Below are positions 7,911-16,223 of a stretch of 64,000 bases of DNA, one piece after another; position 1 is the first letter of the stretch; every line of letters begins with the position of its first letter. The notes beneath the pieces were generated by a model, which had not been told where the DNA came from, made no database searches, and was given only the letters and a program-made list of their open reading frames with translations. Made by a program: the position numbers and the translations under genes. Origin of the DNA: Candidatus Gastranaerophilales bacterium. GTDB lineage: Bacteria; Cyanobacteriota; Vampirovibrionia; Gastranaerophilales; Gastranaerophilaceae. The stretch is taken from positions 1 to 64,000 of the forward strand of contig CALUVG010000003.1 in the NCBI GenBank assembly GCA_944324165.1, read 5' to 3'.

Positions 7911-8749
7911 TTTCTATAAAGTTCCATAAGTTCTTCTAATGCGTTTTTGTAATCGTTATTGTTAAAATAATTCAAATACTGCTTCGTATTTTCAATATAA
8001 TTATTTAACAAATCATAAGTTTTTTCAATAGCCGGATTTGCAGGGTTACCCGAAAGAATAACCGGAGCAGTGTAAATCCCGTTTTGAATATCAGTATTTG
8101 ACGTTAAAACATTTGTCAAATCATCTTTAATTTGAAAAGCAATACCAAAATTGCGCGCCAGAGACAGGGCATTTTCTCTGTTAAGTTCAGGAGATAAAAT
8201 AGCAGAACATTCAAGCGCAGTCATAAAAAGTCGTGCTGTTTTCTGTTCGCACTTGATTATATAATCGTCAAGTGAAGGGATCTGGTTTGAGGTAAAATAT
8301 TGATAGACTTCACCTTTACACATCATAGAAAGTGCCTGCACAAAACTTTCGAGAATTTGCGGGTTATTAATCTCATTTAAAAATTCCATAGCGCAGGAAA
8401 GCAGATAATCACCTGCAATAACGGCGAGTTTAGTATTAAAAATTTTATTCAGTGTACTTTTATTCCGTCTTGTATATGCCTCATCAATCACATCATCATG
8501 TATCAATGACGCATTATGAACCAATTCAACAGCAGTTAAGAGTTTGTAGTGCTTGTCACTAAGCGGTACACCTGCGGCTTTTAAATATAATATCGCAAAC
8601 AAAGGTCTGATGCGTTTTGCCGGAGCATTAAGAAACTCTTTTAATCGGGAAAATAAAGGCTCCTGTAAATTAAGCTTTACTGACAAATTATTTATTACTA
8701 TATCTATGTCTGACTTAACCAGATCAAAAATTTGTTGATAACTTTTCAT
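7907..8749 (-). CDS. Polyprenyl diphosphate synthase with degenerate second Asp motif
   Basis: 280 residues, short for an IspB-type trans-prenyltransferase (about 320). Such enzymes add isopentenyl diphosphate to allylic diphosphates, for quinone side chains or similar lipids. The first Asp-rich motif is intact (HDDVIDEAYTRR, 84-95). The second reads KDDLTN rather than D-D-x-x-D, and the G-K-x-x-G-x-D-L-x-x-G-K segment that normally follows is reduced to an unrelated short loop. That may mean altered activity or a non-catalytic partner subunit. It overlaps lepB by 4 bases. Confidence 0.8.
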   Translation of the reverse strand: MKSYQQIFDLVKSDIDIVINNLSVKLNLQEPLFSRLKEFLNAPAKRIRPLFAILYLKAAGVPLSDKHYKLLTAVELVHNASLIHDDVIDEAYTRRNKSTLNKIFNTKLAVIAGDYLLSCAMEFLNEINNPQILESFVQALSMMCKGEVYQYFTSNQIPSLDDYIIKCEQKTARLFMTALECSAILSPELNRENALSLARNFGIAFQIKDDLTNVLTSNTDIQNGIYTAPVILSGNPANPAIEKTYDLLNNYIENTKQYLNYFNNNDYKNALEELMELYRK

Positions 8750-8773
8750 ACCTTATATTATAGCAGGAAAATA

Positions 8774-9379
8774 TCAGGCTTGTTTATCAAGATGTTTTGC
8801 TTTAGGTTTTTCAAAGCCTAAAAATCTGAGAGCAGGATGAATAGTAGCATGACTTAACTGCGGTGCAAGTATTGCCAGCCCCAGAATTGAGCCCGCAAAA
8901 CTGCCTGTTTCAATTGCGCCCTTAATCCAATCATATTTATCCGGTTTTTCCTGAGTTTTTAACTGTTCGCGAAGTTCAGGGGTGAACTTGTTTTCCGAAT
9001 GATCTTTGCTAAGTGTGGCAAGTCTGTTTTGCATTTTTTTGCCGGCAATTTTGTAATAATCAAGATATTCCGTTGAACTTTTAAATTGATTAATTTCAGG
9101 ATGAGTTTTACCTAACAATTTTTTTGCAGCCTTGAAAGTTCCATGCTTAAATACCGGAACAATCAATAAGCCAAATACGGCAAGACAGGTTGCCTGATAA
9201 AGAAATTCTTTTGCTGCTGCATATTTTTTAGTGTCATCTGAGATTTTGTTATCCACTAAAATAGCCCCGGGTCTGCCTATTGCTTTTAGTGTTGTTTCAC
9301 AAATCATCTGACTGCTGGTATTAGTTGCAATTGTTGTAAGAGCGTTAGAAGATAGAGCACGTGTTAAAGCTGTAATCAT
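8774..9379 (-). CDS. Hypothetical membrane protein (pair member B)
   Basis: 201 residues, no recognised domain. Hydrophobic segments at about 65-85 and 155-175 flank a charged loop. It shares with the upstream gene the block 'A-x-K-x-I-x-R-P ... T-K-K-Y-x-A-x-x-E-x-x-x-x-A' near residues 30-65, so the two are diverged tandem duplicates. The start overlaps the upstream stop by 4 bases, implying coupled translation and possibly a two-subunit membrane complex. Function unknown. Confidence 0.65.
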   Translation of the reverse strand: MITALTRALSSNALTTIATNTSSQMICETTLKAIGRPGAILVDNKISDDTKKYAAAKEFLYQATCLAVFGLLIVPVFKHGTFKAAKKLLGKTHPEINQFKSSTEYLDYYKIAGKKMQNRLATLSKDHSENKFTPELREQLKTQEKPDKYDWIKGAIETGSFAGSILGLAILAPQLSHATIHPALRFLGFEKPKAKHLDKQA

Positions 9380-9972
9380 ACGCCACCTACTTTCATGCCA
9401 TAGTGTCCGATGAATGAATTCATGCTCGGACGTTTGATAGGTTTAATCATTTGTACAGGATTATCATTGGATAAAGGTTTATTATCAGGAATTTTTGGAG
9501 TTTGAGGAGGCTTAATAATTTCGTCAACAATAGGTTTTATCGTAATTGAACAAATTGACGGGATTACAACAAGCGCAGCCGCACAAACTCCTAAAAATCG
9601 TAAATTTTTAGCTATTTTTCGTGTCATTTCAGGTGACTGTTTTAGTTTTTCAATATCTACAACATCACCTGTTTTTTCTGCTATTTTTTTTGCCTGTTTA
9701 ATTTTTGCAGCATCCTGAAAATTTTTCATAACTTTTGCGCTAAATCCGGCTAGTTCTCCGCAAATGAAGTATACAGGAATTGCTACAGCCTCGGTTATCC
9801 CCTCTCTTAATGCTGTATATTTTTTTGTTTCCGGCTTTTCAGTTTTGTCCATCATTGTAAATGTAGGACGACAAATACCCTTAACTGCTGCAATTGCCAT
9901 AACGGTATGAGTAGCATTAAGGTTTTTAGCTATATGATCAAACGTTTTTACTATTTTATCCTGATAAGCCAT
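9376..9972 (-). CDS. Hypothetical membrane protein (pair member A)
   Basis: 198 residues from the ATG at 9972; a TTG at 9999 would add nine residues but is less likely. Hydrophobic stretches occur at about 58-75 and 124-145, followed by a Pro/Lys-rich tail that ends GHYGMKVGGV. It has the block A-V-K-G-I-C-R-P-T ... T-K-K-Y-T-A-L-R-E-G-I-T-E-A-V shared with the downstream gene. I do not recognise a family. It is the first gene of a coupled pair. Confidence 0.65.
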   Translation of the reverse strand: MAYQDKIVKTFDHIAKNLNATHTVMAIAAVKGICRPTFTMMDKTEKPETKKYTALREGITEAVAIPVYFICGELAGFSAKVMKNFQDAAKIKQAKKIAEKTGDVVDIEKLKQSPEMTRKIAKNLRFLGVCAAALVVIPSICSITIKPIVDEIIKPPQTPKIPDNKPLSNDNPVQMIKPIKRPSMNSFIGHYGMKVGGV

Positions 9973-10111
9973 GATTTTTTCAAGTCTTTTAAAATACAAA
10001 CAAAAAAAAATTTGCCATTAATAATTGTATATCCAAATACTTTTTTATACAATAAGTTATGGTATAATCTATTTGTAGAGCAGGAAGTTCATTAAAATAA
10101 AAAATGAAAAA

Positions 10112-10137
10112 TGAACATTTTAAAAAGGAGTTTCGTT
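10112..10137 (+). promoter_or_regulatory. Predicted ECF-sigma promoter
   Basis: TGAACA (10112-10117), 16 bases, then CGTT (10134-10137). This matches the architecture of ECF-sigma promoters of the TGAAAC-N16-CGTA/C type. It lies just upstream of the anti-sigma/sigma operon, as expected for autoregulation. A TATAAT at 10137-10142 overlaps it and could serve the housekeeping sigma factor instead. Confidence 0.5.
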
Positions 10138-10160
10138 ATAATAGTACAGAGGTTAAAAAA

Positions 10161-10505
10161 ATGAACAAAAAATGTACTAAATATGAAGGTTTATTTATTT
10201 TTGCCGATGAAGCAACACTGGAACAGCATATAAAAGAATGTCCCGACTGTAGAGCAGAACATGAAAAAATGCAAAAAGTTTCAGCACTTCTACAAGAAGT
10301 AAAGCCTGTTTATATGCAAAAATACGCCAGAATGGCTCAATTAAAAATAGCCTGCGCTGTCTGTGCAATGCTATTAAGCGGAACAGTGCTCGGATTGATT
10401 AATTTCAACACTGACATATCTGATACTATTAGATACGGAACGACATTGAGTGCTGAAGATTTAGGATTGCCTGTTGACTCATACGGGCTGATATTGGTGG
10501 AATAA
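10161..10505 (+). CDS. Zinc-finger anti-sigma factor
   Basis: 114 residues from the ATG at 10161 (AGAGG 8 bases upstream; an earlier in-frame ATG at 10104 would lie upstream of the predicted promoter). The N-terminal cytoplasmic part carries the ZAS signature H-I-K-E-C-P-D-C (His-x3-Cys-x2-Cys), which binds ECF sigma factors. One membrane helix follows at about 57-76 (IACAVCAMLLSGTVLGLI), then a short periplasmic tail of about 38 residues. It is placed before its sigma gene, the reverse of the common order, and overlaps it by 1 base (TAATG). Confidence 0.88.
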   Translation: MNKKCTKYEGLFIFADEATLEQHIKECPDCRAEHEKMQKVSALLQEVKPVYMQKYARMAQLKIACAVCAMLLSGTVLGLINFNTDISDTIRYGTTLSAEDLGLPVDSYGLILVE

Positions 10506-11002
10506 TGGACTTTAACAAACTTGTAAAACAAAATAGAGCAAATGTAAAAAGTATTATCCGGCTTATTACAAAAGAAGATAATGAAGATTTGGAGCAGGAA
10601 GTTTACCTGAAAGTATGGAAAAATTCTGACAAATACAAAGAACAGGGAACTTTCAAAAGCTGGATTAATACAGTTGCAAAAAATGTTTCAAAAGATTATT
10701 TAAAGTCTTCTTACCGCAAACATCAGGACAAAATGGAAACAGACGATACTGTTTTAAACACAGTCTGCGACCGCAAGGATTCACCTGAATTAACAGTTGT
10801 CAAAAATGAAAGACAAAAAACAATTTTAGCAGCTATCAATGCATTGAAACCTAAAATGAAAGAAGTAGTTCTCATGTGTGAAATATATGGTTATACATAT
10901 GAAGACTGCGCAAAAAAATTAAAATGTCCGGTAGGGACAGTAAAATCAAGACTCTTTAATGCCAAAAAAGAACTGGCAGAAACCTTAAAAGATTTGTTGT
11001 AA
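10505..11002 (+). CDS. ECF-family RNA polymerase sigma factor
   Basis: 165 residues with sigma region 2 (IIRLITKEDNEDLEQEVYLKVWK and the -10 binding FKSWINTVAKNVSKDYLKS) and region 4 (LKPKMKEVVLMCEIYGYTYEDCA ... GTVKSRLFNAKKEL, a classic sigma-70 region 4.2 HTH), quoted here as separate pieces. It directs RNA polymerase to envelope-stress-type promoters when released by the membrane anti-sigma factor encoded just upstream. Translation is coupled through the 1-base overlap. Confidence 0.92.
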   Translation: MDFNKLVKQNRANVKSIIRLITKEDNEDLEQEVYLKVWKNSDKYKEQGTFKSWINTVAKNVSKDYLKSSYRKHQDKMETDDTVLNTVCDRKDSPELTVVKNERQKTILAAINALKPKMKEVVLMCEIYGYTYEDCAKKLKCPVGTVKSRLFNAKKELAETLKDLL

Positions 11003-11028
11003 CTATGAAAATGAAAGGATGAAATTTT

Positions 11029-11673
11029 ATGATGAAAAAAGCACTTATTTTAGCAAGCGTACTGGCATTTACAATGACATCATCAGTCTTTGCGGAAAAT
11101 GTTCAGGCAACAACTGTAACAACACCAAATGTGCAAACTACTACAACTCAAGAAGCTGACAAAACTCCGTCCTGTGACAAACCTAAAAAACAGGAATGCA
11201 GCAAACAAAAACCTAAACGCGTCAGCGAATTTGAAAAACGCCTGAATCTTTCAGAAGAACAAATTCAAAAAGCAAAAGAAATTCGCATGAAAGGTCATAA
11301 AGAAATTAAACCAGTATTTGAACAGATAAAACAAAAACGCGATGAAATTGAAGCTGTAAAACGTTCAAGAATGGCTGTTGAAATGCAGCAGGAAAAAATT
11401 GACGCACTAAAAGGCGAAATTAGAGAATTACACAAAAAAATACACGATATCCGCATTGCAAATATGAAAGAATTTGAATCAATTCTTACTAAAAAACAAT
11501 TAAAAGAATTAAATAAAATGAAAAAGGAAGGACGCAAACAATTTGAAAAACAATTCAAAAAAGGACACCGTCCCGGCGGTCCTGAATTCAGACCGGGTTA
11601 TGGTCCGAAACCACAGGCACAACCGCAAGATTCTGAAGTACCTCCTCCACCTCCAGCAGAAACTCAAGAATAG
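11029..11673 (+). CDS. Spy/CpxP-like periplasmic sensor or chaperone
   Basis: 214 residues. The signal peptide MMKKALILASVLAFTMTSS..FAEN is probably cut after FA at about residue 22. A Thr/Gln-rich linker is followed by a charged helical region (about 65-170) with LNLSEEQIQKAKEIR, close to the LTxxQ pattern of Spy/CpxP/ZraP proteins. The tail is Pro/Gly-rich and ends PPPPPAETQE. Known relatives bind misfolded envelope proteins or metals. Its place after an anti-sigma/ECF pair recalls CnrYXH, in which CnrX has a Spy-like fold and tunes the anti-sigma factor; that role here is inference. Confidence 0.8.
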   Translation: MMKKALILASVLAFTMTSSVFAENVQATTVTTPNVQTTTTQEADKTPSCDKPKKQECSKQKPKRVSEFEKRLNLSEEQIQKAKEIRMKGHKEIKPVFEQIKQKRDEIEAVKRSRMAVEMQQEKIDALKGEIRELHKKIHDIRIANMKEFESILTKKQLKELNKMKKEGRKQFEKQFKKGHRPGGPEFRPGYGPKPQAQPQDSEVPPPPPAETQE

Positions 11674-11681
11674 TTTTCAAG

Positions 11682-11709
11682 GAACCGGTTTACAGCCGGT
11701 TCTTTTTTT
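11682..11709 (+). terminator. Terminator of the ECF operon
   Basis: GAACCGG (11682-11688) pairs with CCGGTTC (11696-11702) around 7 bases, followed by seven T residues. It closes the three-gene stress operon. Confidence 0.85.
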
Positions 11710-11715
11710 CGTTGT

Positions 11716-11726
11716 ATAATTTCGTT
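11716..11726 (+). promoter_or_regulatory. -10 box immediately before hydE start (leaderless candidate)
   Basis: TATAAT at 11716-11721 is followed by six bases and then ATG at 11727. The predicted transcription start would fall on the start codon, and no Shine-Dalgarno sequence is present. No clear -35 box is seen. Confidence 0.5.
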
Positions 11727-12743
11727 ATGGAAAACTTGATTAAAAAAGTGAAAAAGGAGCATTTACTTAATAAAGAGGAGCTTGTGGAATTACTTTCTGA
11801 TAATTCCATAAATGAAAAACTATTCAGTGCAGCAGATGAAATTAGACATGAGTGCGTCGGGGATGAAGTTCATTTAAGAGCCTTGATTGAATTTTCCAAT
11901 ATTTGTAAAAGAAATTGCTTTTATTGCGGCTTAAGAGCAGAGAACAAAAATGCCCAACGTTACAGGCTTACTGCCGAACAAATAGTTGAAACAGCTAAAA
12001 TTGCCATAAATAAAGGATATAAAACTATTGTTTTGCAATCAGGAGAAGATTCATTTTTTAGTGCAGAACGCCTTGCTGATATTATTAAAAAAATAAAACA
12101 ATGTGATGTTGCCGTTACTTTAGGGGTTGGCGAATTATCTTTTGATGATTATAAAATTTTAAAAAATGCAGGAGCTGATAGATTTTTATTACGGATAGAA
12201 ACTACAGATGAAAATTTATACAAAAAATTACACCCTAATATGAGTTTGAACAATCGCAAACAATGCCTTTATAATTTGAAGGAATTAGGATATGAAACAG
12301 GAACAGGATGTCTGGTAGGCTTACCAGAACAGACAATTGACTCACTTGCGGAGGATATACTGTTTTTTAAAGAGCTGAATGCGGATATGATTGGCATAGG
12401 ACCGTTTATACCTCATAAAGATACGCCGTTAGGCAATGCACAATCAGGTGATTTTACACTCGCATTAAAAGTTATGGCACTAACAAGACTTATGCTTCCA
12501 TACATTAATATTCCTGCTACAACCGCAATGGAAACACTTGTACCCAATGGACGCAATATAGCACTGCAAAGTGGTGCTAATGTTGTTATGCCCAATATGA
12601 CAGCTATGGATTACAGAAAAAAATATGAAATTTATCCTGATAAAGTTTCAGTTGATTATTCAACATTAAAAGAAAATTTGTCTAAAATAGGCAGAATAAT
12701 ATCTAAAGATAAAGGCAACAGTAAAAACAGGAGAGATATATGA
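11727..12743 (+). CDS. hydE: [FeFe]-hydrogenase maturase HydE (radical SAM)
   Basis: 338 residues. A radical SAM CX3CX2C cluster motif is seen as CKRNCFYCGLR (Cys60, 64, 67), preceded by HLRALIEFSN, which is typical of HydE. The downstream TIM-barrel features LQSGEDSFF and GCLVGLPEQT are present. HydE works with HydF and HydG to build the H-cluster of [FeFe]-hydrogenase; those partners are not in this window, but the gene implies the organism makes or uses H2. The last 4 bases overlap the start of cysK. PylB/BioB-like relatives are the main alternative, but length and motifs favour HydE. Confidence 0.85.
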   Translation: MENLIKKVKKEHLLNKEELVELLSDNSINEKLFSAADEIRHECVGDEVHLRALIEFSNICKRNCFYCGLRAENKNAQRYRLTAEQIVETAKIAINKGYKTIVLQSGEDSFFSAERLADIIKKIKQCDVAVTLGVGELSFDDYKILKNAGADRFLLRIETTDENLYKKLHPNMSLNNRKQCLYNLKELGYETGTGCLVGLPEQTIDSLAEDILFFKELNADMIGIGPFIPHKDTPLGNAQSGDFTLALKVMALTRLMLPYINIPATTAMETLVPNGRNIALQSGANVVMPNMTAMDYRKKYEIYPDKVSVDYSTLKENLSKIGRIISKDKGNSKNRRDI

Positions 12744-13657
12744 TAGCAGATAATATGTTAGAACTTATCGGCAATACTCCGATAGTTAAAATTAATAAAT
12801 TAAATGAGGGCGGTGCAAACATATATGCCAAGCTTGAATATTTTAATCCGGCAGGTTCTGTAAAAGATAGACCTGCACTACATATGCTTGAAAAAGCTGA
12901 AAAAGCAGGACTAGTTAATAAAGATACAGTTATTATTGAACCTACAAGCGGTAATACAGGCATAGGGCTTGCTTTTGCCTGTGCGATAAAAGGTTATAAA
13001 ATGATTTTAACCATGCCTGAGACAATGAGTATCGAACGCCGTTTACTTTTGAAAGGTTATGGGGCAAAACTTGTATTGACTGAAGGTTGCAAAGGAATGC
13101 AGGGAGCTGTAGATAAAGCTGAAGAACTGCATAAAGAAATAAAAAATTCATTTATCCCGCAACAATTTAACAATCCGGATAATCCTGAAAGTCATTATCT
13201 CACAACCGCAAACGAAATATGGAAAGATATGAACGGCAAAGTTGATATTTTTATTGCCGGAGTGGGAACAGGAGGAACTTTTTCAGGAACAACCAGACGA
13301 TTAAAAGAATTAAATACAAAATTAAAAGCAATTGCGGTTGAACCGGCATCCAGCCAGGTACTAGCCGGTAAACCTGCAGGGGCACATAAACTTCAGGGGA
13401 TCGGGGCAAATTTTATCCCGAAAAACTTTGACAACAATCTTGCTGATGAGATATTTCCTATAGAAGATGAACAAGCCCTCATAACAGCCCGTAATTTAGC
13501 ACACAAAGAAGGTATTTTAGCCGGAATATCCGGCGGTGCTGCCATGTTTGCGGCTTTAGAACTTGCAAAAAGATCTGAAAATAATGGGAAAAATATTGTC
13601 GTAGTTTTACCGGATAATGGAGAAAGATACCTTTCCAGCGAATTATTTAGTAATTAA
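12740..13657 (+). CDS. cysK: Cysteine synthase (O-acetylserine sulfhydrylase)
   Basis: 305 residues, normal length for CysK. The PLP lysine lies in NPAGSVKDRPA (Lys42). The substrate loop TSGNTGIG and the phosphate-binding glycine loop GVGTGGTFSGT are present, as is the C-terminal SGGAAMFAAL. It makes L-cysteine from O-acetylserine and sulfide. It is coupled to hydE by an ATGA overlap with AGGAGA upstream; the pairing may supply cysteine or sulfide chemistry for iron-sulfur proteins, but that is inference. Confidence 0.93.
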   Translation: MIADNMLELIGNTPIVKINKLNEGGANIYAKLEYFNPAGSVKDRPALHMLEKAEKAGLVNKDTVIIEPTSGNTGIGLAFACAIKGYKMILTMPETMSIERRLLLKGYGAKLVLTEGCKGMQGAVDKAEELHKEIKNSFIPQQFNNPDNPESHYLTTANEIWKDMNGKVDIFIAGVGTGGTFSGTTRRLKELNTKLKAIAVEPASSQVLAGKPAGAHKLQGIGANFIPKNFDNNLADEIFPIEDEQALITARNLAHKEGILAGISGGAAMFAALELAKRSENNGKNIVVVLPDNGERYLSSELFSN

Positions 13658-13742
13658 GATTTGTAACAATATCATATTTTATTGAATTTTGCCTCCTTAA
13701 ATGTTTTTTATTAATTTATAGAAGAAATAACAGGAGAGCTTA

Positions 13743-15599
13743 ATGTCTATTAACGTTACAGTTGGTACAGGTCAAGGTATAACCCAGGCCATAAAATCAC
13801 ATCTTCAGCAACAGGGTGTGAAACTTACCAATGTAAAATTATCTGATTGGCAACAGGTAATGTCTCTTGTTAACCAAAATCAACAGATGAATGTAAATGC
13901 CGGAAAAGACAGTATATTTAGAGGCGGCAACGATTCATCCAAAATAGGTAAAGGTTCAAACAATAACTGGCAAACTGATTTTCAGGTAACAGACGGTCAG
14001 GTGATGCAGTTTGATGCAGGAATTTTTAATAAAATTGTTGCAATTTTGACCGGCAAAGCGCAGGAAACTCCTGCTGCAGCCGATCCTCCTGTTACACAAA
14101 CAGTACCTCAAAATGCCCCAAAACCTCCTGAACTGGATGCTACCCCTGCAGGGTTGGGACAATTGAATACAGAAATTTCTGATAGCAAAATAGAACTACC
14201 TGACGGCACTCCAAAACAATCCGCCGAAGATGTAACCGATCGTCTGGGCGGCAAAATTATTGAGCGAGAAGTTGATGGCAAAAAACAAAACATTTCTGTT
14301 GTAGATATTAACGGAGAAAAAGTAAGACGAGCCGTAAACGAAGATGGTACTTTAGGCGATACACTTGTACCAATTAGTACAATGGGCAAAAACAAATACA
14401 TTACGCAAACTAAAATGGATAACATGATGCGTCAAGCTTTAGGATTGCCTGAGGATGCAGAATTACCTCAGGATATACAAGGCTCATTCGTCTCAATAGG
14501 AGGTAATCCTACATTAATATTCAAAAAAGATGGTAAAACTCTTGACCAGACCGGATTAAGAGAATATGTCAAAAATCTTCAAGCATCAGAAGGCAATCAG
14601 GATACACAGGACACTGAGCTGCAAACCGAGATAGAATATAAAACATATGACCAACCTCCTGTTTATACAAATCCGGAGGATGTACCTACTCTCGAAGATT
14701 TCGGTATAGAAAGCAATGATGAGTGGATGCAGGCACAAATGCAAGAGCAGATATACAACCAGACTCCGGTTTATAAAGGATTTGAATCTCAAGAGCAGCA
14801 GGCTAACATTAATCAGGCTATCAGTGATGGTTATCAGGTAACAACTCTCAATGACGGAAATATTGCCTTTACCAAAGACGGAAAAAACTATTCTGTAAAT
14901 CAAGACGGTACATTAGGTAAAGAAATTATATCTGACGCACCGCAGGTTAATGAGGCTCCAACGACAGACGATGCGCCGCCGGCTAATGAGGTACCGCCGA
15001 CAAACGATGCTAAATCTCTGACTAAGCAAGATATTGACAATGCTATAAATAATCTAAAGCCGGGAGAAGAGTATAGTTATCAATCAAATATTGATCTGGG
15101 ATACTATCAATCATCTACTCCGGTAACATGGGCAAGAAATGAAGACGGCACTTTAACACAAACTAAAGTGTCACCAAATTTCTCTAATAAAACATTTGAT
15201 TCTTTAGAAACAGTCTATTCGGAAGACAGGAGTAGAATTATTAAAGCCGATAGTCAAAAATATATATTCGGCGCAATGACTATTGTAACCGAAAACTATG
15301 ATGATAAAGGTAATGTAACATCACGAACAAGCAATATGAAAGACATATTGTCGTCCGCAAGAGGCAATCTGTTAAACACTACTTTTAACTTAATTAATAC
15401 TACAGAAAAAAATGCAAGCAAATATGCAGAACAAACATTCAAAGATGCAAATGGTGACGTACTGCTTACCTTCAAAGACGGACAGTGGTTTAATGAAGAT
15501 GGCAAAGAAATATCTCAAAATAAAGCACACAAAATTATGGATAAAGCCAAAGAAAACGAAAATCTTGGCGAATTTGTCCAGATACCAATTCAAGAATAA
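13743..15599 (+). CDS. Large acidic protein sharing a GGKI-KVRRA domain with 16224-17666
   Basis: 618 residues, no signal peptide or membrane helix, rich in Asp, Gln, Thr and Pro; no family recognised. Residues about 160-225 (G-G-K-I-I-E-R-E-V-D-G-K-K-Q ... K-V-R-R-A-V-N-E-D-G-T-L-G-D) match residues about 190-240 of the protein at 16224 (G-G-K-I-V-R-R-D-I-D-G-L-K-Q ... K-V-R-R-A-F-D-V-D-G-K-L-G-D). Pro-rich linkers separate this from further beta-rich repeats in which 'DGT' or 'KDGK' turns recur (NEDGTL, NQDGTLGKE, FKDGQW). It could be a surface or scaffold protein exported by a non-Sec route. Confidence 0.7.
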   Translation: MSINVTVGTGQGITQAIKSHLQQQGVKLTNVKLSDWQQVMSLVNQNQQMNVNAGKDSIFRGGNDSSKIGKGSNNNWQTDFQVTDGQVMQFDAGIFNKIVAILTGKAQETPAAADPPVTQTVPQNAPKPPELDATPAGLGQLNTEISDSKIELPDGTPKQSAEDVTDRLGGKIIEREVDGKKQNISVVDINGEKVRRAVNEDGTLGDTLVPISTMGKNKYITQTKMDNMMRQALGLPEDAELPQDIQGSFVSIGGNPTLIFKKDGKTLDQTGLREYVKNLQASEGNQDTQDTELQTEIEYKTYDQPPVYTNPEDVPTLEDFGIESNDEWMQAQMQEQIYNQTPVYKGFESQEQQANINQAISDGYQVTTLNDGNIAFTKDGKNYSVNQDGTLGKEIISDAPQVNEAPTTDDAPPANEVPPTNDAKSLTKQDIDNAINNLKPGEEYSYQSNIDLGYYQSSTPVTWARNEDGTLTQTKVSPNFSNKTFDSLETVYSEDRSRIIKADSQKYIFGAMTIVTENYDDKGNVTSRTSNMKDILSSARGNLLNTTFNLINTTEKNASKYAEQTFKDANGDVLLTFKDGQWFNEDGKEISQNKAHKIMDKAKENENLGEFVQIPIQE

Positions 15600-15618
15600 C
15601 CGCTCTTAAAAAGCTATA

Positions 15619-15661
15619 TTAAAGACATAGACAACATTTTGTCCGTGTCTTTAATTTTTTA
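15619..15661 (+). terminator. Terminator after the 618-aa protein gene
   Basis: TTAAAGACA (15619-15627) pairs with TGTCTTTAA (15646-15654), with an inner GAC/GTC pairing, followed by seven T residues from 15655 to 15661. Confidence 0.75.
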
Positions 15662-15682
15662 TAATAAAAAATGAACAAAAAT

Positions 15683-15740
15683 TTGACAAAAATCGTTATA
15701 TATATGTAAACTAAATTTGGTAGTTTAAATTTAGTAGTTT
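15683..15740 (+). promoter_or_regulatory. Promoter with duplicated 14-mer downstream
   Basis: TTGACA (15683-15688) and TAAACT (15707-15712) are spaced by 18 bases. Immediately after, AAATTTGGTAGTTT (15713-15726) and AAATTTAGTAGTTT (15727-15740) are tandem 14-mers with one mismatch, covering the expected start of transcription; they could be a repressor site. Confidence 0.5.
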
Positions 15741-15755
15741 AAGAAGGAGGTTTTT

Positions 15756-16067
15756 ATGTCTGAAAACGAAGAAATTAAAACTGAAACTAAAGGATGCAAC
15801 TGTGACAAAAAAGAATTAAGCAGATTTTTACTTGTAATTCTCGGTTCTTTTTTGGGGTGTCTTGTTGCTCTATGTTTGTTTAGTGCTGTAAATAAGCCGC
15901 AGCCGCCTCGTCCTATGCCAATGATGCCGCCTCAGTTTGCTGCTCCGGCACCGCATCATCATATGGATTGTCATTGCCGTCATCATCATGGTGATTTTAG
16001 ACCTGATAAAAAAATACATCATCATGATAGAGCTCCAATGCCGGCAAGAAAAGACATTAAAAAATAG
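15756..16067 (+). CDS. Small membrane-anchored His-rich protein
   Basis: 103 residues. A cytoplasmic N-terminus with CNCDKKE is followed by one hydrophobic helix (about 25-45, LLVILGSFLGCLVALCLF). A Pro/Met-rich stretch then leads to a C-terminal tail packed with histidines (HHHMDCHCRHHHGDF, KKIHHHDR). The tail and the CxC motifs look metal-binding (Ni, Zn or Cu). It has a strong AGAAGGAGG site and its own promoter and terminator. A metal store, chaperone or sensor is possible; none can be chosen from sequence. Confidence 0.75.
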   Translation: MSENEEIKTETKGCNCDKKELSRFLLVILGSFLGCLVALCLFSAVNKPQPPRPMPMMPPQFAAPAPHHHMDCHCRHHHGDFRPDKKIHHHDRAPMPARKDIKK

Positions 16068-16074
16068 AAAATCT

Positions 16075-16102
16075 AAGCGGGTAAATATATTACCCGCTTT
16101 TT
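16075..16102 (+). terminator. Terminator after the His-rich protein gene
   Basis: AAGCGGGTAA (16075-16084) pairs perfectly with TTACCCGCTT (16090-16099) around a five-base loop, followed by a T-run to 16102. Confidence 0.85.
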
Positions 16103-16223
16103 GTTTAGTCCATTTTTATTAACTTATGTTACAAAATTTATAATAGCTGAAATTCTTAAATGCTAATTGTTTTTATATAAATAATAAACAAGAGTATATT
16201 GTGCTAATTAAGGAGAGTAAACT

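Noticed and set aside
11727-12743. Hydrogenase maturation cluster
   Set aside because: Only hydE is here; the next gene is cysK, and no HydF, HydG or hydrogenase large subunit was found in 64 kb.
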